64,000 bases of DNA from Mesaphorura yosii (taxonomy: Eukaryota; Arthropoda; Collembola; Poduromorpha; Tullbergiidae). Shown here piece after piece: positions 42,201 to 56,100 of this stretch. The notes under the pieces were generated by a model that saw nothing but the letters and a program-made list of their open reading frames with translations, was not told the DNA's origin and did no database searches. A program made the translations under genes and the position numbers. The stretch lies in NCBI GenBank assembly GCA_009869945.1, contig WIXG01000102.1:160133-224132 (forward strand), written 5' to 3'. Within the stretch, counting starts at the first letter, position 1. Every line of letters begins with the position of its first letter.

Positions 42201-45200
42201 GCTTCTTTTAATAGCTGAACGGCCGATGCTCTTGCACAATGTATGAGAGGCAGCGAAACTGCCGAGGAAGGAGTTTCCAACCTCCCAAAAAGTCATAAAC
42301 TTTATCACAAAGTTTCAACTCCATTGAACATTTCCCAGTTTTCGGTTGTGGTGGGAGCAAGAAGTAGAAACGTTCGCGAGAGGGACAACATACACATTAC
42401 CATAATATTCGAACGCTCGTCGAAATTTTTTGTACGCGCGAGACATTGACTCTTGAAGAATACAAAATCACAACGTCGTGCCGTCCATTAAGAACGGCCG
42501 TTGTCCATTTAAACTCCGATTGCCCTTCGAAAACGGCCTATTAAGAGGTTTGCGAGGCAAGCTAGGAATTTAGCGCATGACATCGTCGATGGGACAATTA
42601 TTGAAATTGAATGGACAAATTTCAATTGAGAAGCCTTGTGTCAGTTGTGTGAAGCCAAAAGCCAAAACCCTCTCGCAATCGCGCCAAGCGACCGAAGAGG
42701 AAGCGACACGCGAGTGATAAAAATTCGCAAGCGACCACGTTGTGAGGCAGAGCGTGTGCAGTTGGTTGGAGTAATCTCATACAATGTTTCAGCGAAGTGA
42801 TCATGGATAATACGAGCGTTATAGCTCCTCCGTTTAGCAGCACCTTAAAGATTTGTCTTCTGAACCTGAACGAACCAGCCAACGATATGGCACAGGATCC
42901 AAGCAACGCGGCGGTGACTACGGTGATCATGCACAGGCAAGACATAGTATTCGGGCCGGGTATTAGGGAAAATGAGACGAAAGTTAACTGCGCTCTCTTC
43001 GCTCAACCCTCGTGCCCCTTCATTTCATTATACTTTTCACTCTCACGCGTGGCGTAATGTAATAATTCTCTCATTCGAATACAAAGTCTTTGGGTTTTTG
43101 GCAAAGATAACGTTTTTCAAGACAAAAAATCACTCCGCTATCGCAATATGTCCGTGCCAGTAATAGTTGAGCCCGTGCTGCTCGATGGAGCTGCTGGATC
43201 CGAGATTCTCTTGCTAACACTGGCACTGACAAACAGGTGCATGCATTTTACCACACCTTTATTACTTTTTAATCTTGACATAAAATTAGCGAGGAAACGT
43301 CGTGTTGATTGAAACCCACCAGCATTATGTGCCGTACCGCTGCATTATTGGGCTAGGCACTCAACTGCCGGTAGAACATGCGGGAAGTGTAACGTGCTGT
43401 GCTGGTGAAAGTGCAAAGGTGGCATCAAACTAAATTATTCCGGCAACTCGAGTTGCTCGAGCCATTTGCCACGGTTCAATAATCAATGGCAAACAAAATC
43501 AATGAAGTTTGCGTAATTGCTTAATGAGCTGCTGCCACTTTTTTCATCAAAAACGCTCAAGTTCATCAAGCAGACGGAAGCCCCGAGGCAGCCATTCTAC
43601 TACTCAAAAATTCCTATTGATGGCCATATTTTGCGAAAAATAAAAACAAACGTTGCATAATTGTACTTTGTTGTATTCGAGTTTCCTGCTGTGAATCAGT
43701 GAAAGTGTATGCACGGTGCTGCCTTGCTAAAGTGTCTAATTTTGGATTCGCATTGAACCTGGATTAAGAAACCCGTACAAAAATGAAACAGAGTCTCATC
43801 AATTTAGTGGTCAGGTAAGCTTATCTTGACTGTCTTTATAAACTGTTGCCTCATCACATTTTAATACAACTTAAGCGGCAGCAAGCATTCACTCACGAAT
43901 GCAGCAACGGAAAAGGAATTAATAAGTCAGATTTATTCATGTTCATCGTGATCCAGTTTGGGAGACATTTAACGAAGGGTCACTTGAAATCACTTTGAAA
44001 CTTGTTGCATAATGCAATCAGGTCATGTCCCTGCTAAATTGGGCACGTATTCCTTTTCAGCAAGAGGAGCATGGGTGCAGAGCTATTATCCCATCCTTAT
44101 TAGACCATCACTTTCTAGATAGTGACGAACTCAAGCGAAAGCAAATTTATAGAGAGACCAGAATCGAGATTCCACAAAGAAAATTCTACCAGTCAACTCA
44201 CAAATCAATGCAAGATGTGAACGCGAAAATAACAGAAGAGAAAGCCTAAACACCGGTACGAAAGTGAGAAGAGAATAAAACGGTGTTTTACGAGCATATG
44301 ACAAATGACTTGATAGTAAAAAGTAAAGAGATCGGTTTCCGCTTCTCGTTTAGAACACCGCCAAATGAGCATTAATAAAATTTATGGCTGCGTGTGATGA
44401 GTTACGCTACTTAAGCGAAAGATGCTAGAATCACGTCAATTTGCAAATTCTGTTTCCGTGCAAAAGTGTGCATCAGTGGTGTTGGCAATTAGGCAGCGTT
44501 TACACAGTCTGTAGCAATCGAAGTTCGGAAAAGTGACGTGGACGTTCGGTTTGAAGATTTTATATATTTATAGAAAGCGAAGTCAAAACAATCGTGTTGT
44601 GATCGAAGTCTTCAAAGAGTATCGCATAAATGAAGGAATATTAGCGGAGTGTGTACGGGAAGATAAATAATGCTCGAAACATTGTACAAAGCACAGTTTG
44701 GCAGGCATTCAGGCAAATATTTTAGTACAAACACGTTTCGGAGAACTTGGAATAGAACCCAGCCTTACAACGCCGTCGTCGACAAACGATAAAGACCTCA
44801 GAGCTGCGCACGCAAAACTGGTCCGCCGTCGTGTATAAATATAATCTTATAATATTATAACGTGTAGCAAAATTCCTTTCTTAAAGCCAAAACATTTTTA
44901 TTCATTGAATCAAATTCAAATGGAAAGTGCAAATGCTTAGCGAGACTGGTTGGCCTTTTCTGCCCTAAACAAAGTTTTCATTGAAAACTTCGCTCGAAAT
45001 GTTGCACTGTACTGTAGGATGGCGATGTGATAAATTTCGTCCGTGCTGTCGATGCTTAACTGATTTGCTGGCCTGGCTAAACCTTGAATATCCCAACACT
45101 CGTAATCGTTGTCGTCTGCTCCGTGTACGTGGGACATTTGACAAATCAATCACGAGGAAAACGGTTGTAATTCAGTAATTTTGTCTAATGCACTTGGCAC

Positions 45201-47946
45201 TTGACGACACTGTTTTTCGTCTCTGATGTGAGGAGACTTTATTTTGAACCACACAATAATGCCAGTGGTTCGCAAATATGTAGGCTGAGATCATGATCAC
45301 GAGCTGTGCATTCTCGAGTAAAGATTAAGATGCGTTGTGCTCCTAACAGAATTCGCATTGCCCGGCATCGCCGCAGCAGCACGCCACAATGACCGTCAGA
45401 ATCAAAATATGGGCTCCCTGCCTTAGACCATTTCGTTTTATTGACTCGAAAGCATGTCCAAAGGAATTCTTTCGCATTTGTTTAATATTCATTTGCAAAG
45501 CCATACAACAAAAGTCTCCAGCTTAAAGTATGCTACGGAGTCATTTGCCAAAAATATGCCGAGTGGTTCGGATTAAGGCGAGACTACGAGTCGGCCTGGC
45601 CGGGCGCCTGCGACAATATTCGCATTCGAGCCAATGAAAAGAACTGTGAAACAAGAATGGAATTGATCCGCGTGTCGTTTGTCCACGAATGCGGACAGGG
45701 ATAAATGTACAGAAATGCAAAAACGATTAGGTAAGGTAGTTTGCAGCGCAGCTTGTTAAAATTTATTGTGAATTAGGCAAATGTGGACTCGATACCGTTA
45801 TTGGTGACAACGTGTCGTGTGAACGCCAAATTGTACTGTCTCATGAAATACCACCCGGATAGCCAAATGGTGCGGTGATATAGCTGAGTCAATGCGATCG
45901 CGCCCACCTTCAATCAAATTGACGATTCGTGTCATAAAAATATACTTTGTTGATCTCGATCGGCGTCTTTCTGCCGCTCAGATGTGACATGGTTGGTCTG
46001 AACCGTATTGATTAATTGTGTATTCGTAAATGTGAGCTGTGAGAAATCGATTGCCGACTCGTTTACTTTACACACGCATGTTTCCATTATTTCTGGAAAT
46101 GTTATCATAAAACTAACGTTCATCTTTCAGCCTAATGGACAGGAGTATACTTTTATATTGTAAAGGCTGTCTACTAAATTTAAATTCATTTGTCTAATTA
46201 GACATGCATGCACATACGCACGCAGCAATCACCCATAACACACAATGCCTGAGTCAGCTTCTGGCTGAAATAACAAGTCGGGCTTTCGAGACACGTGTAC
46301 TTCCTTTGCCTGAAATGTACAATAATAGACACATGTCTGCATCGCGAAAAACCAAACCAGTGCACCTACACGTATGCCTCGTATGTACAGCTCAGTAAGG
46401 CGTAGAGACGGCAAATGCCCGAACTAAAATTTCGCCTCGTCTCTTGAGCAAGAAAACAGGCCACCCGTCCAAACACTGCCTTCGCAAATCAAACATCAGG
46501 CGCTATTACGCTGTATAATATGGATATGCCTAGGTGAAATTGGCAGTTTCAGAAAGATGTAAATTAAAGATGCACTTTGAGTTTAGACAATAACCACTCG
46601 AGTAGTTATACTAATTCGATTGCATAAAAACCACGACTATATAGGTTACAAAATGAACACGCTCATTAGCAAATCGAAGGCAGGAACAATCTGAGCATAA
46701 AAGCAAGCAATCTACTTCGCATCCAGAACTTGTGAATTGAGATATTACTCACCTTTGGTACATTAATAAGCTGCCCACAGCCACGGCTTCATTCTGAAAT
46801 AAATAAAAGTACGATATTACAAAATCAGCAAACGTCTGGGATGAAAGAAGACCTCAAGGGAATGTGTGGGGCGTCTTTGTTCCTGGTGGTGCATATTTGA
46901 GAGTTGTTAAGGACGCGGCATATGGCAGATGAAAAATGTATATCGACATATGACTTATAAATACCTGACATCTATCGACACTCATATGCATAAGTTGTAT
47001 GGCGACTGCTTCTGGCTTATAAAAACCACTTTATAAGTCACTATAAGTCGAGCAGATAACTTTACCAAGTGAGGCAAATTAAAAAAATGTACAGTTTTTC
47101 GTGGGATTTGAATTGATTTTCAACAAACTCACTCAGTTTTGACCACAATTGATTTGAAATGTATATAAAGTGACTTAGAACAGAAAAGTGAGTAAACTAC
47201 CGATTCTGGTGAAATAAGTTATCCGTGGATTTTAACTGTGAAAAACATCTGAAAGCCGCTCATGGACACATAACTTATGAATCCATTCGCGTATGCATTT
47301 GCCGACTCTCGTCTTATACCTTAGCAACTCTCTATTCGCTAAATATGTAGAAGAGAACTTAAGAATTTGCAGCACAGGAACGGATGAAGCAAGAATGGTA
47401 TATTTAGGGCAACGGCCTTGGTGGTGTTCAGAAATTGACGGTAACTCTGATCTGACTATCTCATGGTGCACAGTATATTGTAGAAGCCATTGATTGTGAC
47501 TCACCCATTGATCATTAGAGCGTGTAAATATTGCGACTTGACTAGAATGGTCAAGAATATTTGTGATGCATGCGTCCATTCGCCGTATGTTCTCGAAGTT
47601 CAATTCCATCATTTCTTGAGTGAGTCCACGACCCTGTCCTCGTGGGCTGTGACCTGTCCGGCAACCTCTGCGACCGCCCCTGCCGCCTCTGTCAGATGAG
47701 GCGGTATGTCCATTGCCCCAATACATGGTTGGCGCTACTCCCTGACCTAAGTTAAGGCATAAACAGCTCATAAGCCGATGCTCTACTTATTTTTATGTAA
47801 CGATGCCACAAAAGTTGACGGAAGGTAGAGTTACCGCCTGAGGCTGGTTGCCCAGTATGTTGTCTTGGATTGCCGCGGTGGGGCTTTGCTTGTGTGTTGG
47901 GATAAGATCCGCCTCTTATTTTTGCTTGGGATGAATTCTGATCCAT
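39215..47946 (-). CDS. DCP1: mRNA-decapping enzyme 1 (DCP1) with RGG-rich N-terminal extension
   Basis: Activator subunit of the DCP2 decapping complex, acting in cytoplasmic mRNA decay and P-bodies. Exons 5' to 3': 47946-47835, 47746-47505, 46793-46753, 40957-40830, 40755-40532, 40465-39961, 39879-39482, 39421-39215; 618 residues, with all phases matching. The EVH1 domain spans about 84-197: MELNFENIRRMDACITNILDHSSQVAIF, then GLGIVIMNRQSVKNW, FELVVQQPYWLV and SIFCIWFYDSTDIIRLAKIF (family pattern xIWFYDxxxCxRIA). The C-terminal trimerisation helix is LTANQLVKTFKILLHDQEFVAKFHNAYL. Between them is a Pro/Gln/Glu/Lys-rich linker. Before EVH1 are about 80 extra residues with an Arg/Gly-rich patch (SDRGGRGGRRG...SPRGQGRG), unusual because DCP1 proteins normally begin at or near EVH1. 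Exon 3 is only 41 nt and is followed by a 5.8-kb intron. The linker hydrophobic motifs TLGDAILAML and TNLLNLIV may be partner-binding peptides (inference). Confidence 0.88.
40958..46752. other. Large DCP1 intron with unresolved open frames
   Basis: This 5.8-kb intron is about 60 times longer than the typical introns here. Most of it has no coding signal. Two places stand out: 42797-42996, and a minus-strand frame at 44937-45149 containing DDNDYECWDIQG. A plus-strand ATG exon-like segment ending in a perfect donor lies at 43783-43814. No complete nested gene could be assembled. Confidence 0.45.
42797..42996. other. Possible exon of a nested membrane-protein gene, strand uncertain
   Basis: On the minus strand an open frame of about 65 codons encodes two hydrophobic stretches joined by a basic turn (MITVVTAALLGSCAISLAG, then FRFRRQ, then VLLNGGAITLVLSMI). 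This resembles a tetraspan or claudin-like segment. On the plus strand the same DNA is open (MDNTSVIAPPFSSTLKICLL...) and is preceded by a good acceptor (ATACAATGTTTCAG). Flanking splice sites on the minus strand are weak. I do not recognise the family and cannot decide the strand. Confidence 0.25.
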
Positions 47947-50900
47947 GACTTTATTGCTGGCTTCCGCTTCGAGTCTAGCTATGGTCTAGCAATCGGTGGG
48001 TGGTCAGCAGCGTCTGAAGTCTGCAAATAATAAAGATGTCTGTACTCATTGTACTGCTTTGGCACCCTACCCGTCGCATTCTTTCATGTATTCATGTACT
48101 TTGACTTAGGAAAGTATACTTACTCGTGGCTAGCTACCTTCTTCAATATTATCCGACAAGATTGCACACTTATATTTAATATTAAAATAGCGTCGAATCC
48201 TTTTATCACTAAAATAGAGAAAGCTTCTAACTTTTTACCGAAATTTGCACCCAAAATGATCTAGAAAGTAAAAAATCGTTCACAAATTGCAACTTACGAA
48301 AGAAATGACTAAGCTCAACTTAATCAGGCAGGGCATCCACCGAAAACTTCTTTTGTCTTTCTGAATTCTATGCTCCCTCGAATTCAAAAATTATTTCTGT
48401 GCTTGTTTTGTACGTTCACAACGAGTCAGCTTCATAGTTGCACTGAACTGTTCATGTACTTTACTTACCTCACGAATCCACTTGTGTCGCTTACTCGTAG
48501 AACCCGACTCGTGACTCTGCTGAAACTCGTGTAGAATGCTAACCCCGAGATAAGATGGTGCTACCATTACTAAACCTGCACAAGAGGAAAGTTGGGCATA
48601 TGCACATTAGCGTGAGAGACGCACTTCCTTTGTTCACAGTTCAGGCAAAGAATTTGTGCAGGACATTTATTTATCACTGCATTATTTCGCTGGTTGATAT
48701 ATTCGAATGTTTCATTCTAGTCTATCTCGCGACAGCAAATCATGAACAAATGCAAATGTATAAGTAAAAACTGTTGACCAATTTTAAAGCATTTTAATCA
48801 GCTCAAGCACATATGTCCACAAGATTTGCCGTCTAAATTATTCAAGCCAGGAGTTCTTTGAAATTTTTATGAAGCCGTGCATAAACTTTTTGTATTTTCA
48901 TTTTCCTGTATTTCACTTTCGGGAACCTGTTGTAATTGCATGCTTTTAAAAGTCCAGTTGCGATAGGCAAGCATTCAATTCAAATTCCTGAAGACATATG
49001 AGTGTAAACACAAAAAGCCAAATCAATATGTCAAAAGTGCCACACTCCAAAACCTGGAATCCAGGTGGACTTAACCTTTGTTCCATTACAATTATCGATC
49101 TCTCTTCTTTTTGGAATTTTCTAAGTTGAAGCATGCATAAAGTTAGATGACAACAAAAGGGCTCTACATTGTGCCTGAGTCCTAATTTTCATTCAAATCA
49201 AATGCTGATATCCCAATTGCAGACGCAAAGACAGCTCCTTGCAACCGTATACGCGATACTTTGTATCCTAGTGTGTATCCGATGGCTAGAAATCTGGTTG
49301 CCCTAACTCACACAAAAATGAATGCTAAAGTCCGAACGCTTAGCTTTCGAACTTTCAATGCCATGTAGGTTTCTTAACAGACTTTCTCTAGCATGTGCTT
49401 TACTCAGCAGAGAAATCAAATGCACGATGCGCTCATCATTCACGAGTCTTATGCAAAAGTATGCAACATAACCTTTTGCTTGCCTTCCCCGTCTTCTTGG
49501 CCTAACGACAGGCTGAAAACAAACGGTCTAATTTAATTTGTTACGCCGCTGAGTGACGACGGCGCGGAGAAGGATTCAAGTTTTATGTGACAATAAATAT
49601 TACGACGGCATTTCATATGCTTTTTTTGCAGCAGCTAGAGCATGTCACGGACGATGTCAATCTTAGATGAGCGAACTCTAGCCTTAAGAAAAGGTTTTTG
49701 GCGCTTTTCTCAGACTTTCCCCGACGATGGAAGGCAAGACCCCAATTCGTATTATGCAAACGGAATATTGCACAACTTCTTTATTTTCTCATACTCGTCA
49801 CATTAGCGATGCAATTATGAAAACATGAATCCCTACCGTGCAGCGAATGAAGTCTGAAGCAATAATCTGAAAGCAGACAACTGGGATAGAGTTCAGCCTG
49901 CCTGTCTGCGCTGCTCGGTCGCATTTCTTCGGGCTTCCTGGTCGGCGATGCTCCAGCTCACGTGTGTAACCAAACTACCAGTTCGTAGTTTGCTAATACA
50001 AAAACGTCGACGAATAGATTCCTACGCATAAAGTTAATAAAATATTTATGATTATGTGTGGAATTATAAATAATAAAACACTAACTATTAAAACCAGAAT
50101 TTAGGCGACCGAAGGAGTTGAGTGCTTTGTGTAATCTGAGACGGCTGACATGTGCGAGTGTGTGAGCAGAGTCATATGCAAGGTGTGCCTGATTGAAATA
50201 AAGTGCACCAGTCTGGAACAGTAAAAGATTTCTCCATCATGACAACTTGACAGCCAAGTTTGTTCGGCCGAATTTGGAGAGCAGGTTACATTGTTTAGTG
50301 AAAGTGAAAGGCAGTTGTATCGTCGTCTGCGATTGTTCGGTCATCTTCAGCAGTGAAGCTGTTAATTGTGAATCCGTATATTCTGTCGCTACGGATGGAC
50401 AAAAATGACGGAATCTGATATCGGTAAATAAATATTATCACAGATTAGCAGCATTTTGTTTGCCTTTGTTCGGTGTCAAATTATTCTGCCGCATTTCGGA
50501 CGCTTTTGTTGTGGATGACACGATGACAGGCTGCGAGAACGTTACCATTGTGTTTAGGAGAGGGTCAAGTTACTGTGTCTCACATACATTCACTGTTCCA
50601 TTGGAAGACGCCTCCCGTTTCGTCAATTTCACTTGATTCAAGCCTTCAGGCCTTTCTTATTATTGACTGGAGAGCGAATCAATTTGTTCACAGAGTTACT
50701 AATTGAAGGTTGTGAACAGATATTTCTGGATGTCTTCTAGCCGTGGATGCATCAGTTCACGAAATAAATGAAAGCACGCTTCGGTAATACAATGCCATGC
50801 AGGTACAGAGACAGGTTTCAGAGATGAAATCTTACACATGCAACAACCCACCGACGCAGCATACGTTATTGAGGTTCACTGCCTAGCTCACTCTCATTCA

Positions 50901-53121
50901 CTATCATTACGAGTACCTGAATCAGTCACGTCAGCAGCGTTCCGACCATGCAAAATTATCCTAAGTACTTCCAACTGGAGCGTTTCTATTAATAAAATTA
51001 ATAATCTTTCTTCAGACTTGAAACTTGTCTACGCAGAATTTACAAGCGTTGTGGTGTTCGCATCGTGACATTTGGCAAAACATTGTCAACTCCTTAATAA
51101 ATCAAAAATAGAATTGAAATGAGTATGAGGCGAGTCGGAAATACGCTGACTTTTGTTCTTCCATTTCGCCGGTTCGCGAGTTTGCGTTTTCGGAAGCCTT
51201 ACAAAGCTCATAATTAAGGCAATATTTGTTTGGAAATTTTGCATAGCAGTCGCACAGCGCATGAAGTTCGGAGAACTGATGACGAGTGCTAGTAGGAACG
51301 CGAATATAGAACCGACTCGGGTTACCAGATGCGCGTGAGAGAGAACGCGAACGCGAAATGGATTCGAGCGACGTTCAGGAACCTGTGCCTCGGATCTTCT
51401 TAGTTGATGAATTTTTATTTATAAGTGCCTCGGAACGAAAACAGACAGGGAATCGATCTCAAGCTCAAGTTTAAGTGAAGACACAGCCCATCGAGAGGGG
51501 CATAATCATTATTGGCTTTAACGTCCTGAGACTGAAAATCATAAAATGCGCGATAAATTCGCTCGTAGACAAATGCACTAAAATTACTCTTCTGGGCAAA
51601 CCGTTTCGCATCGCGTTAAGTAAAAAAGCAGGAAGGCAAAATGAGCACGAATAAACTAGAGGTTACGGCAATGACTCAGCCCGTTGATGATCGAATCTCT
51701 CCTCGCTGTTTGCCGTTCTAATTTGACTGCTATTGTGTAATCGTGAAAGAATTCGAGACTCTAGACGTCGGCCAGTCATCCCGTGCTTCCACAGAAACGG
51801 AGACGCGTTGTGCCAACTAAAGCGACGCGAATCTCCCATCTCATGAATTCCAACGACATGTCACAAGGTCGAATTGGCGTTGATGCGCTTCTGTCCAGAT
51901 TGCAATGGCGTTATTTAGAATGGTTTTATGTCTGGTTGTTGTCTCTTGACATCTTTCGAAGCGACGAATTTGCATATAATATTTTATGACCCTTATAGAA
52001 ATCTCAACACCCGTCTCGTGTCAGCTGCGCCCGCGCTATATTCACGTGCATAATCCACTTTCTCGTTCCTCGTTTCACGATGCATTGCTCAGTGCAAGTT
52101 CGCTTTTATCTCTATTTTGACTTATGAGTGATCCCAGTCGAACTTTGACAGTGCTAAGCGCCTGGCTGCACGCACAACGCACGAATTTGTCATGAATGGA
52201 AAAATTGGTACTTTTTGCAGTTCGTTTCTCGTACTAAAAGCCGGAAAGTTTGTACGCGCGTGCATGCGAAAAGTGCACGGACTCCTCTCCTGCTTTTCCT
52301 ACGCTAACACGAGCAGAATGATTTGTTGTACAGTCGCATCGTTGACTGCGGTGGAAGAAACTCTACGCTTATATGGGAGAATATGTAGCAAGATGAAGAT
52401 GAGGTTCAACTAGAATGGAGTTAGTTACATCATCATCAGTCCGTAGTAGAATACAATGTATACACACATCAAGCGCTCCATTGAGAAGCTACACTTGGTT
52501 CAGGTTTGTCGAGCTAGAAATCAGTTAGTCAGTAGCAGAGCTTGCGCTAGTATAGTTCCGTCTTTCAGCGGGCACCGATCTTGGACGCGACTGGTTCAGA
52601 TCTCAATTCAAGTCAGTCTCGAGACAGTCGTAGTCAGCTTAACATTCATCCGCTTCCGTAGTTTCAGTTTCAGTCTCCTTACGGCAATTGGTCTCTGTTT
52701 ACATTGAATCGTTTGTCAGGACTGGAAATCCACGCGATGCTTCTTTCGCACGGACTTGTCTCAAGTTCAGACTTTTACAGCGGTTCTCTTCATTTCGATG
52801 TTGAGACGGAGACTGGCGTCTTGTCTTGACTCTGAAAGAAACTAATGTGCATCAGAAATGTGTCAGAACGCGTTCTCAGCGGCTGCTTTCTCCTTTGCTT
52901 CCTTCAGTATGGTTCCAGTCAGCGAAACAAGACGACGAGTACAATGTGATATAATCATAAGCAGAACGACAGTCAAATTAACGCAGTGTCAAGCGTGATT
53001 GACAAATTACTTGAAAAGACATGTAAAGAGCCGAGCTAGAGTGAAAGCTGTAGCATCTTAGGAAGTAGTTGAGTTGTTTCTTTTGAGAGAGAAAGTATTC
53101 TCTACACCACTTCACATAATC
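47947..53121. other. Intergenic region between DCP1 and the calcium channel
   Basis: DCP1 and the channel gene are divergently transcribed from this 5.2-kb interval, so it should contain both promoters. No protein-coding gene is supported. The last kilobase before 53122 is rich in TCAGT/CAGTC words typical of an arthropod 5' UTR and initiator region (for example near 52436 and 52520-52690). No TATA box stands out. Confidence 0.45.
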
Positions 53122-56100
53122 ATGGATTTTCCACGTGCTCACGGCAGCGGCAGCAGCAGAAGGGCTGGTAAGTTTGCTTTGTTTACGTACCGAGTACAGG
53201 CCACATTTACATTTACATTGCCTAATTAAATCTTATTAATATCCCACGCTTCATAACTTTGCAAAGCAATCAAATTTCGTAATTCTGTGTCAATTGCGGG
53301 CAAAGTAAGATGCGAAACAAAATGTTAAAAAACAGTTATCTCTCGGACCCGATCTCATGTGCCCAACACATTTATTTTGACCTCAAATAATATTCGCATA
53401 CTTCACGGCATGTTTCACTGATACTCCATTATATCAGACTCAGGGCTGGGAAGAAGTGAATGCGAAGATTCAATGCATCAATGTGAAGCACTCTGGCACA
53501 CTACAAATTGTGACCCAGTGCCAGTGCAGACAACGTAACATGAGGATTTCGAATCAATGACGAAATGAATTACTGTAAGATGAAACTCGAATTCAGTAAC
53601 TATTGGTCGATTTTCGGTGTAGAAATGACTGCATTATGACCGTTTCTCTTGAAAGCAGTTAGTGGCTTTTCAAAAGCGCGGAGAACTCCATAACTGAAAC
53701 AGATTTCAGTGCTCCTCAAAGAACAATGTTGCCAATTTCAAACTCATGTAAAAAAAAAAGCAGTTTATGCTTCAGCGATCAGAACTTATTCAGTAATTTC
53801 GGGAAGTTCTTTACAGTAGCGTGGCAAGCATCACGCGAGGAAGCGCTCTTAATGTACTCAATTACGGGTGCTCTCCCATTTCTTCACATGCATGCTTCAT
53901 GTAAACCAAAAAGAAACAGGAACAGAAAAATCGCATCTTTGTTATCTCCTGGCCCGCTAAAAGGAAAGTGCAGACTCCATCCTGTGAGAAACTAAAAGTT
54001 TGGCAGACTGCCTCGCACCGGCATTATTTTGTTACCTTCACCGTATAAGATTCCTAAAAACAAAGGTGTATTATGATCCGAGAGAGCATCAGCAAAAAAT
54101 CGGACCAGACAAATCTAATCGTAATAAAGAAGAGCAAAACACGGAACATCACGAGTCTGCCACCTGACTTCCTGCCAACCTGCTGCTGGGAACATTTACC
54201 TTCTATGAGTGTCTGGGCAAATAAATCAACAAATTGGAACGGATTTTTAAAGATTTATGCATTCGATTCCAAGTAGGAGGAAGCGCGGCAGCGCAAAAAC
54301 TAAGAGAAGGTCACCGAACAATGGCTCATCTGCATCATGTCAGTTTTATTTGGCTTTCAACCACTTCACAATCTGTATAACGTTCATGCGCTGCCAGCAT
54401 ACTTCAGGAGTCAGGAAGTGAATGCGGCGCGAAAGCATAATTTACACGGATAATTCATAATTCTAAGCAGACGCGTAATTTATCAATTTCTTTCAAGATG
54501 CTGACAGATGACTATAAACAAAGTGTCCTTGGATAGCAGAGGGCATGCCATAGTTTGGCTAATCTGTACAGTTTACTGCTGCAGATAAGCAACAAAGGTG
54601 AAGTGAGAATTTCACTTTCAATTCCAACCGAATCCTTCTTGCAGGAAAGCAAACTAGCAAATACTGTCAAAATAATTGTAAGCTCGATGCACAATTACTT
54701 TAATTAACTTATTTGTACCATTGCTCTGTTTAGGTGACGTCTGCGCGTTGCTTGTGAAGTTTGGTTTCAGCAAATTAAAACTTCAAAGCAAGTCTGTAGC
54801 CGCAAGTTTCTGTTGACATTTCCGACGTATGTCGTCTCTATAGTGTGACCGTCGACTATTTAGGGTCTGAAATTGAAAGATTGAAGTTCATGCTGTAGCC
54901 TTGAATCCTACAAGCGCACAATGACTCGATGGTATTTAATTAGCAAAAACTTAGCAAAACATCACATACTGGAAGACAGCGTGGGCCAAGGGGCTACAAC
55001 CTGACTGGTTCTCCTTTTTAAGATGGAAAACTCGGAAGAATGGGGAGACAGACAGTGTCCAGCCGGAAACCTTCTTGCACCAGATGCCCGCTGAAGACAG
55101 CCGCTGAAATAAGAATGGTCATTCAACTCAAATGCGCCCTAAGACAATGTCATAAAAATGAGCCTGGCGGAAAGAAAGTTGCTCTCAGTTCTTTCTCGTG
55201 CTGAGGTCTAAACGACCCACACATTGTCTTTCCAAGAATTCCTAACCACTCAAAAACTTACTTTTTACTTGTAATGGACGCGATTTCAATGTCTTCAGAC
55301 GCATAATGAACTGTTTCATAGATTGGTGATTATTTTCCGGGTGAAATTAGACTCAACACGCACGACATTTCACATAAGAATAGCATACACAAATACACTA
55401 TTTCCATAAAAGAACCAGAGAAAGTGACGATAAATTGCATTTTCATGAACGAAAGTAGTTCTTAATAATAAATCTGGGCGCAAATAATGGCAATACGATT
55501 TGTACAAGAGAAGCAGGATTAGATAGATTGCATGAAAGTCTTGTGTCGCCACTCGCTAGTTTCCAGATCACGACACAGTGAGAAACTTCAAGGCTGGAAT
55601 TATAACTTGGGTATCCATTACCAAGCTATGACGTTACAGTAGTAGTAGCTCGTTTAGGTCTACGAATCTGCCTGCTGCGCCGTGTACGTAGTGAAGATCC
55701 GATCTTAATGAAATTAAGCATATCCGCAATCTACACGGGTATTGGTCTCCACATTGAAATTGCATAACACATAAAGTCTATATCAATGTCAATGGATTCA
55801 CAGTTCAGTGCACGCAGTAGCAAGTAAAGCTCGACTGCTGCTGTTGCTGGAAATGAATCCAAATCTCGGGAAAGCAAACGGGAAAGTTTAACAGTTACTT
55901 TCTCCGTCCCTTCCTTTGCATCGTGGGCAGTGTCTGCGTTTAAAACATTTTACTTATCACCATCAGCATTATTTGTGAGTAACAAGCATACATGAAGCGA
56001 GCATGAGGACAAGCATGAAGCATGAGACGAAGTGTGCCATGCCTTTTCTGTTACTCAGTGGCGATGACCGTGCTATCGTGGTGCAAGTTTGGATTTGGAC

